From an uncultured Anaerolineae bacterium (GTDB lineage: Bacteria > Chloroflexota > Anaerolineae > Aggregatilineales > UBA2796), in NCBI GenBank assembly GCA_938005675.1, contig CALKXH010000082.1, positions 1 to 49,708 of the forward strand: 49,708 nt of DNA, written 5' to 3'. The notes beneath the pieces were generated by a model. It did no database searches, had not been told where the DNA came from, and was given only the letters and a program-made list of their open reading frames with translations. Shown in pieces: positions 20,726 through 28,906 of the stretch (the first letter of the stretch is position 1; each line of letters starts with the position of its first letter). Made by a program: the position numbers and the translations under genes.

Positions 20726-20826
20726 GCGCGAGCCGTCAATCCTGAAAAGCTTTAGTTTGCTCATCGGTACTTAAAAACGCTTACGGCGCACGCTTTTTGA
20801 GCTGGCTGAACGTGGGAGAGTATCCG

Positions 20827-21741
20827 ATGGTTGGTGAACTGTTCGTCGGGCATAAACGCTGGCTGCAGCGCTGGCAGAGCGCGCATCCCAGCGCGCGCTT
20901 GTTGATTGGGCTATGGCTGAGCGCGCTGATCTGCCTCGCCCTGCTGGGCTACCCGATCTTCGGCACGCTGCTCTTGGCGCTTTACGTGACGCTCGGCAGC
21001 CTAGCCACCCTGATCCTGACCGAAAAGCCGCCTAAAATCGGGCGTGTGGTGCTGGGCGCGCCCTCCAACCGCATCCTGAGCCAGATCGCGGTCTTGCTGG
21101 GCGTCATGGCGCTGACCAGCCTCTCGATCAGCGGCTACGTGCCGTTGTGGTCGGAGGCGCTCGCCATCTTTCGCGGCATCGGCAGGGCGTACTTCAGCGC
21201 GGCGCTGCTGGACGATCCTGAGGCAGCGCTGAGCGGCTTCGGCGCCCTGTTCGTCATCCCGACCGTCCTGCTGCTGCTGTTGCGGGCGCGTTGGCAGGAG
21301 CTGGGCGTCGGGCGCAGCCATCGAACGGGGCAGATCGCGCTGTTGTGGTGCGCTTTGCCGCTCATCGCCCTCTTGGTGATGCTCTGGGCGCGCGCGATCA
21401 CGCCGACGGCGGCGCTGCGCAGCCTGCTCACCAACGCGCTCTACGCCTTCGGCGCGGAGTTCTTGTTTCGCGGCGCCTTGCAGAGTCGCTTGCTGCGCTT
21501 GCTCTCGCCGCGCTGGGCGCTGCTGCTGCAAGCGCTGCTCTTCGGGCTGTGGCACGTCCCGAGGCTGACGGCGCAGCTGGACGGCAACTTGCCGATGGCT
21601 TTAGCGCTCGGCATTGCGCAACATGGCGCGCTGGGCTTGGCGCTGGGCGTGATGGCGCTGCGCACGCGCGCGATCTGGGCGGGCACAGCCCTCGCAGGTC
21701 TGTTGGGCGCTCTCGGCTTGCTCAGCTACTCGCTCAGGTGA
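20827..21741 (+). CDS. CPBP-family intramembrane protease
   Basis: 304 residues, polytopic, about eight hydrophobic segments. The C-terminal third carries the CPBP/Rce1 motifs: AEFLFRGAL (the usual EExxFRG with the first Glu replaced by Ala) and FGLWHVP (His). A later glycine/alanine-rich helix lacks an obvious Asn/Asp motif. The family includes CAAX prenyl proteases and bacteriocin-immunity-type proteins. ATG 20827 is chosen because GGGAGAG is about 8 bases upstream; TTG 20797 is less likely. The last 16 bases overlap the 3' end of the facing cyclase gene. Confidence 0.75.
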   Translation: MVGELFVGHKRWLQRWQSAHPSARLLIGLWLSALICLALLGYPIFGTLLLALYVTLGSLATLILTEKPPKIGRVVLGAPSNRILSQIAVLLGVMALTSLSISGYVPLWSEALAIFRGIGRAYFSAALLDDPEAALSGFGALFVIPTVLLLLLRARWQELGVGRSHRTGQIALLWCALPLIALLVMLWARAITPTAALRSLLTNALYAFGAEFLFRGALQSRLLRLLSPRWALLLQALLFGLWHVPRLTAQLDGNLPMALALGIAQHGALGLALGVMALRTRAIWAGTALAGLLGALGLLSYSLR

Positions 21742-23285
21742 CCGAGCAGGGCGTAGATGGGCAGACTCGCCGCCTTGCCCTTGAGCGGGATCGCGCCGAG
21801 CGGCTCGCACGCCATGCGCTCCTGCACTGCGCTGTAGACCGACTCGGTCAGCAGGATTTGAGCGCGCCCTGCTTTGCTCATCAGGCGCGCCGCCGTGTTG
21901 ACGACATCGCCCAGCACGTTGAACTCGCGCCGTCCGCGCGCCTCGCCGATCTCGGCGGAGAACGCGGCGCCGCGCGCGATCCCGATCTGGCAGTACACGG
22001 CGACCGCCTCGCCGCCGACGAGGGGCGGCTGCAGCTGGGCGACGATCTGGCGGATGGCGAGCGCGGCATCGGCGGCGCGCAAGGGATCGTCGGTGTGGGC
22101 GTTGGGCGCGCCGAAGATGATCATGATATCCGAGCCGCTCAGATGGCAGGTCACTTTTTTCAGCACGCCGCCGCGCGCCTCGACCGCCGCGTTGATCAAA
22201 CCGAAGACGCGCGAGAAACTCGCCGCCAGCGCATCCTCCTCCTCAGGGCGGACGTGATCAACCGACTCCGGCAAGCCCACGAGGTTGACGAAGAGGACGG
22301 TCGGTTCGGGGAAATCGGGCGGAATTTGGCGGCGGGCGGCGTTTTCGACCAGCAAATTCAAGATCGGGCGCGGCAAGTAGCTCGCCAGCGGCTCGACGAC
22401 TTGCAGCACCTGATCGATCTGGCGCACCAAGCCGCTCATGCTGCGATCCATCAGCAGGGCGCGCGTCAGCCGTCGTGCGGTCGGCGCGAGGTCGAAGTCG
22501 CCCAGCTCGCGGGGCGTCAGATCGTCGATTGCCAGCATGTAGCCCTCGCGGTCGTTCGGCTCGAAGCGAAACTGCCCTCGGACGCGCTCATAGGCGGCTG
22601 AGGTCAGGTTGACTCGCCCGACCTTGCCCGCGCCTTCGGCTTGTTTGGTCTGGGTGACCGCGCCGCCCAGCAGGACGTGCTCCATGCGGAAGGGCGTGCC
22701 GATCTCCGCCGTGAAAAAGCGCCCTGTATGGATGCCGATGCGCATCCCTAACGTGAAGGTGCCTTGCGGCAGCGGCATCTCGGCGAAGCGGCGCATGGCG
22801 CGTTGCATTCGCAGGGCGGCGCGCACGGCTTGAGCGCTATCGTTGTGGCGCGGATTGGCGGGGAATTGGATGAGCATGGCGTCGCCGGTGAACTCCAGCA
22901 GGTTGCCGCCCGACTTGCCGACGATCTCGATCATCGTCCCGAAGTAGTCGTTGAGGGTCTTCAGGACGGTGTAGGCGCCTTGGCGTCCGAAGGCGGCGTT
23001 TGCCTCCATCAGGGGCGTGAAGCCGGCGAGGTCGGTGAACATCAGCGTGCCTTCCTGCCACGCATGGCGGACTTCGCCCGGCTGCGGGAGGCTCTCCGCC
23101 ACTTGGCGCGGCATGTAATCGTAGAGGATGCTCTGCAAGGTGCGCAGATGCTCAAAGACGCGCTCTAGGGTGGCGGGCGCGGGATCGATCCACGCGAGGG
23201 CGTAGAGATCGGCGGGCAGCAGGTTGCGCAGGCGCGGCTCTAGGGCGGCGAAAAGGGCAGTTGACGGCTCGTTCTTTTGTGGCAT
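21726..23285 (-). CDS. Tandem class III nucleotide cyclase with split active-site residues
   Basis: 519 residues, soluble. After a helical N-terminus, two class III cyclase domains follow (~78-235 and ~325-505). Domain 1 has both metal-binding Asp (FTDLAGF, D85; FTGDAML, D135), but its stabilising Asn/Arg positions read Thr211 and Gln215. Domain 2 has lost the first Asp (FVNLVG, N334) and the second is Ser385 with a shifted Asp, yet keeps VLGDVVNTAARL (N463, R467). This is the asymmetry of C1-C2 mammalian adenylyl cyclase, implying one composite site. ATP versus GTP preference is uncertain. The start is 48 bases from a divergent membrane-protein gene. Confidence 0.88.
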   Translation of the reverse strand: MPQKNEPSTALFAALEPRLRNLLPADLYALAWIDPAPATLERVFEHLRTLQSILYDYMPRQVAESLPQPGEVRHAWQEGTLMFTDLAGFTPLMEANAAFGRQGAYTVLKTLNDYFGTMIEIVGKSGGNLLEFTGDAMLIQFPANPRHNDSAQAVRAALRMQRAMRRFAEMPLPQGTFTLGMRIGIHTGRFFTAEIGTPFRMEHVLLGGAVTQTKQAEGAGKVGRVNLTSAAYERVRGQFRFEPNDREGYMLAIDDLTPRELGDFDLAPTARRLTRALLMDRSMSGLVRQIDQVLQVVEPLASYLPRPILNLLVENAARRQIPPDFPEPTVLFVNLVGLPESVDHVRPEEEDALAASFSRVFGLINAAVEARGGVLKKVTCHLSGSDIMIIFGAPNAHTDDPLRAADAALAIRQIVAQLQPPLVGGEAVAVYCQIGIARGAAFSAEIGEARGRREFNVLGDVVNTAARLMSKAGRAQILLTESVYSAVQERMACEPLGAIPLKGKAASLPIYALLGHLSE

Positions 23286-23333
23286 AGTTTACCCATTCAA
23301 AGACATGACCGAAAGACGCTCGACAGAATTCGC

Positions 23334-25526
23334 ATGATGACCTTCCCTGCGCGCGCCCGATTGCATCTATTGGCGCTCGGCTGCTATGGCGCGCTGGCTT
23401 TCATCGTCTTGCACGCCTTGATCTTCGCCAACGGGACGCATGTGGCGGGCTTCGATTACTTCAACTACCATTGGAACTTCTGGTTCCTGCGCCACGCCCT
23501 TCGGACGGGCATCCCCATCTACCTGCACGACTTCGTGTTCTATCCCGCGCTGACCAATCAGGGTTATCACGCTTACACCGCTTTCTGGTATCCGCTCTGG
23601 GCGCTTTTGGAGCCGCTGATCGGCACGCTGAGCGCCTTCAACGTCATCATCTTCCTCGCCTGCACGCTGAATGGGTATGTGTTGTTCGTGTGGCTGCGGC
23701 GGGAGGGCATCTTGCCCGTCTTGGCGCTGCTGGGCGGCATCGCCTTGCAGACTTTTCCCATTGCGCGCTACTGGTACTATAACACACACCTCAATTTGAT
23801 GAACTGGTTCTGGCTGCCGCTGCACTTGCTGCTGTGGAGTCAGACGGCGGGCGCAGTGCAGGCGCGCCGTCCCTTGCGGGCGGTTTTCTGGGCAGCCATA
23901 CAAGGTGTCGCGCTGTACGGCTTGGCGATGAGCGACCATCAATTCTCGATCTTCGCGGTGTTCGTGCTCGCCCCGTACGGCGGGCTGAGCGTGTGGCGGG
24001 CGCGCCGCGCGCCGAGCCAGCTGCTCGGATTGATCGGGGCGGGCGCGCTGAGCGTGATGATCGGGGCGGGGCTGTTGTGGCAGTTCGGCTATTTGCCGCA
24101 CGCGCTGCAGTTTCGCGGCACGTTGGCGCCGGGCGAGGCAGCCGCGCGACCGGGCGTGGCGGCGCGCCTATTCAGCATGGCGGAGACGTGGTGGCAGTGG
24201 GATACGCCCTCGCTGGGCGCCTTCGTGACGCTGTGCGCGTTGATCGCGCTCGGCGCGGCGCTGTGTGTGCCTCAGCTGCGCCACAAACAGGATGGGCGTT
24301 GGTTCTGGTTCTGGGTGGGCGTGCCGCCTTTCCTGATCGCGCTGGGCGGCACGCTGCAAATCGGCGACTTGAGCCTGCCGACGCCCTATCGGCTGCTGCA
24401 CGCCCTGACGGGCGGTATGTTCGGGATGCCATGGCGGCTCGCCCCGATTTTCGTGATAGCGATGGCGCTTTTCGCGGGCAAGGTCTTCACGCCGCCCTTG
24501 AGGGGCAGGCGCGGCGCGCAGCTCGCCGTGATGGTGGCGGCGTTCCTCGCCAATGCGTGGGCGGTGCGCCTGTGGGAGACGGCGCCATTGACGCCCGTGC
24601 CGCCCGCCTACGCTTTGTACGAGCAGATCGGGGCGGAGCGCGGCGCGCCCTACGACTCGCTCGTCTTGGTGGAGGTGCCGACGGGCGTTGCCACGGGTGA
24701 GGTGATCTTGGGCGATCCGCGCGCCGTGCAGCTGCAATGGTACGGCATCTTTCATCACAAGCGCATGATCAACGGCTTCATCTCGCGGGCGCCCGTCGAG
24801 CATTTCTACTACATCCACACCGACGATCCGATGCTGAGTTGGCTGGGCGGGCGCGTCCCGCTGGATGCCGAATTCGTGCGCAGGCAGATGCAAGAGCGCA
24901 TCTTCGGCTATCCGATTGGCTATTTCGTCGTGCATCGAGACCTGATCGGGCGCGAGAGCGTCACGCTGACCGAGCTATTCGCCTTCTTCAACCGCGACGT
25001 GCGCGATCTGCTCTGCCCGATGTGGATCGAGGGCGATGTCGTCGGCTACCGCACGGCGGCGCATCCCGACTGGGACGGCTGTCCGCAACGCATCCCGCCC
25101 GACGGCGTGATCGATCTGGGCGCTGCCGATGACGTGCGCTTCATCGGGCGCGGCTGGCACTACCCTGAGACCATCGCGGGCATCACGGCGCGCTGGACGG
25201 GCGCTGAGGCGGCGGCGCGGCTGTACCTGCGCCTCCCCGAGCGGCGCGCCTATCGAGTCAGGCTCTCGGCGCAGGCTTTCGGGCGAGTCCGCCAGCTGAG
25301 CCTGTTCGCCAACGGCGTGGCGGTAGGCTCGGTCGCCGTCGCGCCTGAGAGTCTGAGCGAATACGTCTTTGAGCTGCCCGCCGAGCCGCTCTTTGAGGAT
25401 GGCTACCTTGAGTTGGCGCTCGCCTGCGATCTGGACGGGCAAGATGAGGCGCTAGGGCGGACTTTGGGCGTGCTGGTGGATTGGCTGCGCCTTGAGCCGC
25501 TTGACACACTCAGTACGTCGGAGTAA
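23334..25526 (+). CDS. Large polytopic membrane protein, GT-C-like
   Basis: About 730 residues. The first ~440 hold around ten transmembrane helices with aromatic loops (FDYFNYHWNFWFLRHAL, YWYYNTHLNLMNWFW), the look of GT-C-fold glycosyltransferases or O-antigen/polysaccharide membrane proteins. Residues ~440-730 are extracytoplasmic, with a final beta-rich module (~610-720). A canonical catalytic acidic pair could not be fixed, so the enzyme call is inference. ATG 23334 or 23337 is chosen over an upstream frame start at 23277, which would overlap the divergent cyclase gene. No strong ribosome site is visible. Confidence 0.6.
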   Translation: MMTFPARARLHLLALGCYGALAFIVLHALIFANGTHVAGFDYFNYHWNFWFLRHALRTGIPIYLHDFVFYPALTNQGYHAYTAFWYPLWALLEPLIGTLSAFNVIIFLACTLNGYVLFVWLRREGILPVLALLGGIALQTFPIARYWYYNTHLNLMNWFWLPLHLLLWSQTAGAVQARRPLRAVFWAAIQGVALYGLAMSDHQFSIFAVFVLAPYGGLSVWRARRAPSQLLGLIGAGALSVMIGAGLLWQFGYLPHALQFRGTLAPGEAAARPGVAARLFSMAETWWQWDTPSLGAFVTLCALIALGAALCVPQLRHKQDGRWFWFWVGVPPFLIALGGTLQIGDLSLPTPYRLLHALTGGMFGMPWRLAPIFVIAMALFAGKVFTPPLRGRRGAQLAVMVAAFLANAWAVRLWETAPLTPVPPAYALYEQIGAERGAPYDSLVLVEVPTGVATGEVILGDPRAVQLQWYGIFHHKRMINGFISRAPVEHFYYIHTDDPMLSWLGGRVPLDAEFVRRQMQERIFGYPIGYFVVHRDLIGRESVTLTELFAFFNRDVRDLLCPMWIEGDVVGYRTAAHPDWDGCPQRIPPDGVIDLGAADDVRFIGRGWHYPETIAGITARWTGAEAAARLYLRLPERRAYRVRLSAQAFGRVRQLSLFANGVAVGSVAVAPESLSEYVFELPAEPLFEDGYLELALACDLDGQDEALGRTLGVLVDWLRLEPLDTLSTSE

Positions 25527-25585
25527 CTTTTCGGGCTACGCTGCGTATAGGAGACTGAACAGCTTCGCATAAGGAGAGATTGCAA

Positions 25586-25969
25586 ATGATCCGCGAGAGT
25601 CGCCCGTTCGGCATCACCATTCTGAGCGCCTACTACATCCTCTGGGGCTTAGCGACAACGCTCTGGAGCTTGTTGACGACCATTTTCGGCGTGGTGATCA
25701 TCTGTTTTGCGCCGGGCTTGCTAGCAGGCGGCGTGTTGGGCTTGTTTCAGGGCGTGCTGAGCCTAGTGCTCGGCTTTTCGCTCTACAGCGGCAAGGATTG
25801 GGCGCGCGCGTTCGTGATCGTCTTGGCGCTGCTCGGCATCGTCCTGAGCGTGCTGAGCATCACCAGCTACGGCTTCGGCTTCGGCGCGCTGATCAACATC
25901 GCCTCCAACGCCTTCGTGCTGCTTTACATCAACTCCGAGCGCGTCAAGCGCTTCTTCGCCACCAACTGA
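25586..25969 (+). CDS. Small membrane protein of unknown function
   Basis: 127 residues with four likely transmembrane helices and a basic C-terminus (SERVKRFFATN). AAGGAGAG at 25571-25578 is 7 bases before ATG 25586. The pattern (hydrophobic pairs with a GKDWAR loop) resembles DUF2127/DUF7144-like small membrane proteins but I cannot assign a family. It stands alone between a membrane-protein gene and a terminator. Confidence 0.7.
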   Translation: MIRESRPFGITILSAYYILWGLATTLWSLLTTIFGVVIICFAPGLLAGGVLGLFQGVLSLVLGFSLYSGKDWARAFVIVLALLGIVLSVLSITSYGFGFGALINIASNAFVLLYINSERVKRFFATN

Positions 25970-25987
25970 GCGATTCTCCCCTTCTCA

Positions 25988-26021
25988 GGCTGCTCAGTGC
26001 GCTGAGCAGCCTCTCTCCTTT
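25988..26021 (+). terminator. Probable intrinsic terminator
   Basis: GGCTGCTCAG (25988-25997) and CTGAGCAGCC (26002-26011) form a 10-base stem with a 4-base loop, followed by a pyrimidine run (TCTCTCCTTT) rather than pure T. Confidence 0.7.
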
Positions 26022-26028
26022 CGACCTC

Positions 26029-26057
26029 TTGCATTTGCTTGTGAAGCAAGGTACAAT
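26029..26057 (+). promoter_or_regulatory. Sigma-70-type promoter of the binding-protein pair
   Basis: TTGCAT (26029-26034), 17 bases, TACAAT (26052-26057). Predicted start near 26064. Confidence 0.65.
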
Positions 26058-26063
26058 CTCTTT

Positions 26064-26093
26064 CAGATCGTTTTGAACGTTTTGAACGATCTG
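26064..26093 (+). repeat. Inverted repeat at the transcription start
   Basis: CAGATCGTT (26064-26072) and AACGATCTG (26085-26093), 9-base perfect arms, with the direct repeat GTTTTGAAC x2 between and across them. It begins at the predicted +1, so it could be an operator or a 5' mRNA hairpin. Confidence 0.55.
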
Positions 26094-26130
26094 AGAGTCG
26101 GTAAGGAGTTATCCGCACAAAGGAGAGTTT

Positions 26131-27162
26131 ATGAAAACTTGGATGCGTCTGATGGCGCTCGCGCTGATCGGGGCGCTGAGCTTGGGCGCGCTAGGGACGC
26201 TCGCCGCGCAAGAGAATCGGACGGTGCGCATTGGCTATGTGCCGGTCATGATCTACGCGCCGCTGTACATCGCCCTTGAGCGCGGCTACTTCGCCGCCGA
26301 GAACATCGCCGTGGAGCTGACTCCGCTGCAGGGCGGCTCGGATTCGGTCGTGCAGCTGGCAGCCGGCAACTTCGATGCGGCGGTCGGCGGGGTGGGCGCC
26401 GGCTTGCTGAACGCGGCGAGCTTGGGCTTGGAGTTCCGCATTGTGGCGCCCATGCACACCGAGCGCCCGCCCATCGCCAGCCCGTTGGTCATCTCCGCCA
26501 AGCGCGCCGATGAGATCAAGCGCGTGGCTGACCTGAAAGGCAAGACCGTCTCGATCAACGCGGTCGGCGCGGCGACGGAGTACTGGGTCTACCTCGCGCT
26601 GAGCAAGGCGGGCTTGACCATGCAGGATATCACCTTGACGGCGGTCGCTTTCCGCGATGTGCCGCTCGCCCTTGAGAGCGGCGCGATTGATGCGGCGATC
26701 TTGGGCGAGCCGTTCGCCACGCTGCAGAAAGATCAAGGCACGGTCGCAGTCCTCGCCGACGATTTCGTGGATGGCATCACGGTCACGTATCTGTACATGG
26801 GCTTGCCGCTGCTCAACGAGCGCCCTGAGGTGGCTGAGGGCTTCGTGCGCGCCTATCTGCGCGCCCTGCGCGACCTCGACGACGACGGTTGGCTGAACGA
26901 AGAGACGGCTGCCATCATCGAGAAATACACCAACGTGCCCGCCGACGTGGTCTTGCGCGCCAACCGCCCCTACTACGACCCGAACGGGACGATCCCGCTG
27001 GCAGACCTCGAAGAGTTGCAGCGCTACTTCCTTGAGCGCAACGTGCTGGAGTACACCCAGCCGATTGATCTGGCGCCGTTCGTGGATACCTCGCTTGTCG
27101 AGAAAGCTATCGCAGTGCTGGGCGAGTACACGCCCAAACCTGCAGCTACGCCCGCTTACTAG
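26131..27162 (+). CDS. Secreted substrate-binding protein, NMT1/SsuA-like (first paralogue)
   Basis: 343 residues. AAGGAGAG precedes the ATG. A signal peptide (LMALALIGALSLGALGTLAAQ) without a lipobox Cys is followed by a periplasmic-binding-protein type 2 fold of the NMT1/taurine/thiamine-precursor class: VRIGYVPVMIYAPLYIALERG, VQLAAGNFDAAVGG and AIDAAILGEPFA. The ligand is unknown. Its neighbour is a close paralogue, and no permease or ATPase gene lies beside them, so the transporter must be elsewhere or absent. Confidence 0.85.
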   Translation: MKTWMRLMALALIGALSLGALGTLAAQENRTVRIGYVPVMIYAPLYIALERGYFAAENIAVELTPLQGGSDSVVQLAAGNFDAAVGGVGAGLLNAASLGLEFRIVAPMHTERPPIASPLVISAKRADEIKRVADLKGKTVSINAVGAATEYWVYLALSKAGLTMQDITLTAVAFRDVPLALESGAIDAAILGEPFATLQKDQGTVAVLADDFVDGITVTYLYMGLPLLNERPEVAEGFVRAYLRALRDLDDDGWLNEETAAIIEKYTNVPADVVLRANRPYYDPNGTIPLADLEELQRYFLERNVLEYTQPIDLAPFVDTSLVEKAIAVLGEYTPKPAATPAY

Positions 27163-27179
27163 TTCAAAAGGAGTGTCTG

Positions 27180-28199
27180 ATGCGTCGTTTCACCTTGCTG
27201 TTGGCAGCCCTTGCGCTGCTCCTGATGGTCGCTCAAGCGCCCGCCCAGGCGCAGGGCGAGAAAATCACGCTGGGCTACTTGCCCGTCATCACTTATGCCA
27301 CCTTCTTCGTCGGCATCGAGCGCGGCTACTTCGCCGATGAGGGCATCGAGATCGAGCTGGTGCCCTTGCCCGCAGGCGGCGGCGACTCGATTGTTCAGCT
27401 CGCCGCCGGCAACCTCGATGTGGCGGCGACCGGCGCCGGCGCCACGCTGTGGAACGCCATCGCGCTGGGCTTCCCCGTCAAGATCGTAGCGCCGTTGCAC
27501 ACCGAGCGCCCGCCGCTCGCCACGCCGCTGGTCATCTCCGCCAAGCGCACCGATGAGATCAAGAGCGCTGCCGACCTGCGCGGCAAGAAGATCGCCATCA
27601 ATAACGTCGGCTCGGCGGTGGAGTACTGGGTCTACTCGGCGCTGCGGCGCGAGGGCGTCAGCATGGATGAAGTCACCATCGTCTCGATGCCCTTCCCGCA
27701 GATGGCAGCCGCCCTCGACGCCGAAGCCATCGATGCCGCCGTCATCACCGAGCCGTTGGCGACGCTGGGGCGCGATCAAGGCTTGCTCGCCTTCCTCTCC
27801 GACGATTTCATCGACGGCATCACGGTCACCTACGTCTTCATGGGCGAGACCATGCTGAAGGAGCGCCGTCCGGTGGCGGAGGCGTTCATGCGCGCCTATC
27901 TGCGCGCCGCCCGCGACCTGCAGGGCGAAATTGACGAGTCGCTCGCCGCGATCATCGAGAAGTACACCAACGTGCCTGCGCCGGTCGTGATTCGTATGAA
28001 CCGCCAATACTACGATCCCAATGGCGTGATCCCGATCGCCGATCTGGAGGAAGTCCAGCGCTACTTCAAGAGCCGCGGCTTGCTGGAGTACGCCGAGCTG
28101 CTGGACGTGCCCGCGCTGGTGGATACCTCGCTGGTGGATGCCGCCCTTGAAGTCATCGGCGAGTATCAGCCCGAACCCGCCGCCACGCCCGCCAACTGA
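27180..28199 (+). CDS. Secreted substrate-binding protein, NMT1/SsuA-like (second paralogue)
   Basis: 339 residues, starting 17 bases after the first paralogue with AAAGGAG upstream. Signal peptide LLAALALLLMVAQAPAQAQ, again without a lipobox. It matches the first paralogue along its whole length, with shared blocks such as HTERPP, LVISAKR, DGITVTY, EKYTNVPA and YYDPNG, so the pair arose by tandem duplication. Differences in the ligand-cleft region (GGVGAGLLNAAS versus TGAGATLWNAIA) may mean different ligands. A terminator follows. Confidence 0.85.
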   Translation: MRRFTLLLAALALLLMVAQAPAQAQGEKITLGYLPVITYATFFVGIERGYFADEGIEIELVPLPAGGGDSIVQLAAGNLDVAATGAGATLWNAIALGFPVKIVAPLHTERPPLATPLVISAKRTDEIKSAADLRGKKIAINNVGSAVEYWVYSALRREGVSMDEVTIVSMPFPQMAAALDAEAIDAAVITEPLATLGRDQGLLAFLSDDFIDGITVTYVFMGETMLKERRPVAEAFMRAYLRAARDLQGEIDESLAAIIEKYTNVPAPVVIRMNRQYYDPNGVIPIADLEEVQRYFKSRGLLEYAELLDVPALVDTSLVDAALEVIGEYQPEPAATPAN

Positions 28200-28213
28200 C
28201 CGCTGAAAAGCTC

Positions 28214-28251
28214 GCGCGGCGCGCCACCCGCTGTGACGCGCCGCGCTTTTT
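28214..28251 (+). terminator. Intrinsic terminator after the binding-protein pair
   Basis: GCGCGGCGCG (28214-28223) and CGCGCCGCGC (28237-28246) with TTTTT at 28247-28251. Confidence 0.9.
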
Positions 28252-28308
28252 GTGCCTTTCAACGCGCCCCGATCCAAATTTTGTTATACGCGCCCGCTTG
28301 GAATAGGG

Positions 28309-28357
28309 TATAATCTGCCCGTGAGCTGCACGCGCCCAATTGGTGCAGTTCTTTCTT
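28309..28357 (+). promoter_or_regulatory. greA -10 element and 5' leader hairpin
   Basis: TATAAT at 28309-28314, no clear -35. Starting at about +1, GAGCTGCAC (28323-28331) pairs with GTGCAGTTC (28343-28351), 9 bases with one G-U, followed by TTTCTT. This may stabilise the mRNA 5' end or act as an early attenuator. About 100 leader bases precede greA. Confidence 0.45.
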
Positions 28358-28421
28358 AATCGGCGCTCAATAACCCACCTGCCCAGCAGCCTGTGGCAGA
28401 CCTAAGCGAGGCTTTTTGTCT

Positions 28422-28901
28422 ATGACCGACGTCAAATACTTGACTGAAGAAGGCGCGGCGGAGTTGCGGCGCGAGCTGGAAGAATTGAAGACGGTCAAGC
28501 GCCCTGAACTCGCCGCCAAGCTCAAAGAGGCAATCGCGCAGGGCGACCTCTCCGAGAACGCCGACTATCAAGACGCTAAAGAGCAGCAGGCGTTCCTAGA
28601 GGGGCGCATCAACTACCTCGAAAACTTGTTGCGCAACGCCGTCATCATCAGCGATATCGATAAGAAATCGGCGAAGATCGTCAATCTCGGCTCGGAAGTG
28701 ACCGTCCAAGAGGAGGGCGAGGCGCCTGAGACGTTCGTGATCGTGGGCGCGGCGGAGGCGAACCCGCGCGAGGGCAAAATCTCGAATGAGAGTCCGCTTG
28801 GGCGCGCCTTGCTGGGGCGCAAAGCCGGCGAGAAAGTCTCGGTCGAGACGCCTTCGGGCATCTTGGTCTTCAAGATCAAGAGCGTCAAGCCCTCCAAGTG
28901 A
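28422..28901 (+). CDS. greA: Transcription elongation factor GreA
   Basis: 159 residues, the standard GreA length. It rescues backtracked RNA polymerase by stimulating transcript cleavage. The N-terminal coiled coil is clear (YLTEEGAAELRRELEELK, then GDLSENADYQDAKEQQ with the acidic tip DLSENADY) and the C-terminal FKBP-like domain has ISNESPLGRALLG. ATG 28422 gives the typical start; TTG 28416 is also in frame. Own promoter region upstream. The dehydrogenase gene follows within a few bases. Confidence 0.96.
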   Translation: MTDVKYLTEEGAAELRRELEELKTVKRPELAAKLKEAIAQGDLSENADYQDAKEQQAFLEGRINYLENLLRNAVIISDIDKKSAKIVNLGSEVTVQEEGEAPETFVIVGAAEANPREGKISNESPLGRALLGRKAGEKVSVETPSGILVFKIKSVKPSK

Positions 28902-28906
28902 CCCCG

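Noticed and set aside
21291..22601. A 436-codon plus-strand frame opposite the cyclase
   Set aside because: The protein is low-complexity Arg/Ala-rich, while the cyclase on the minus strand has clear motifs.
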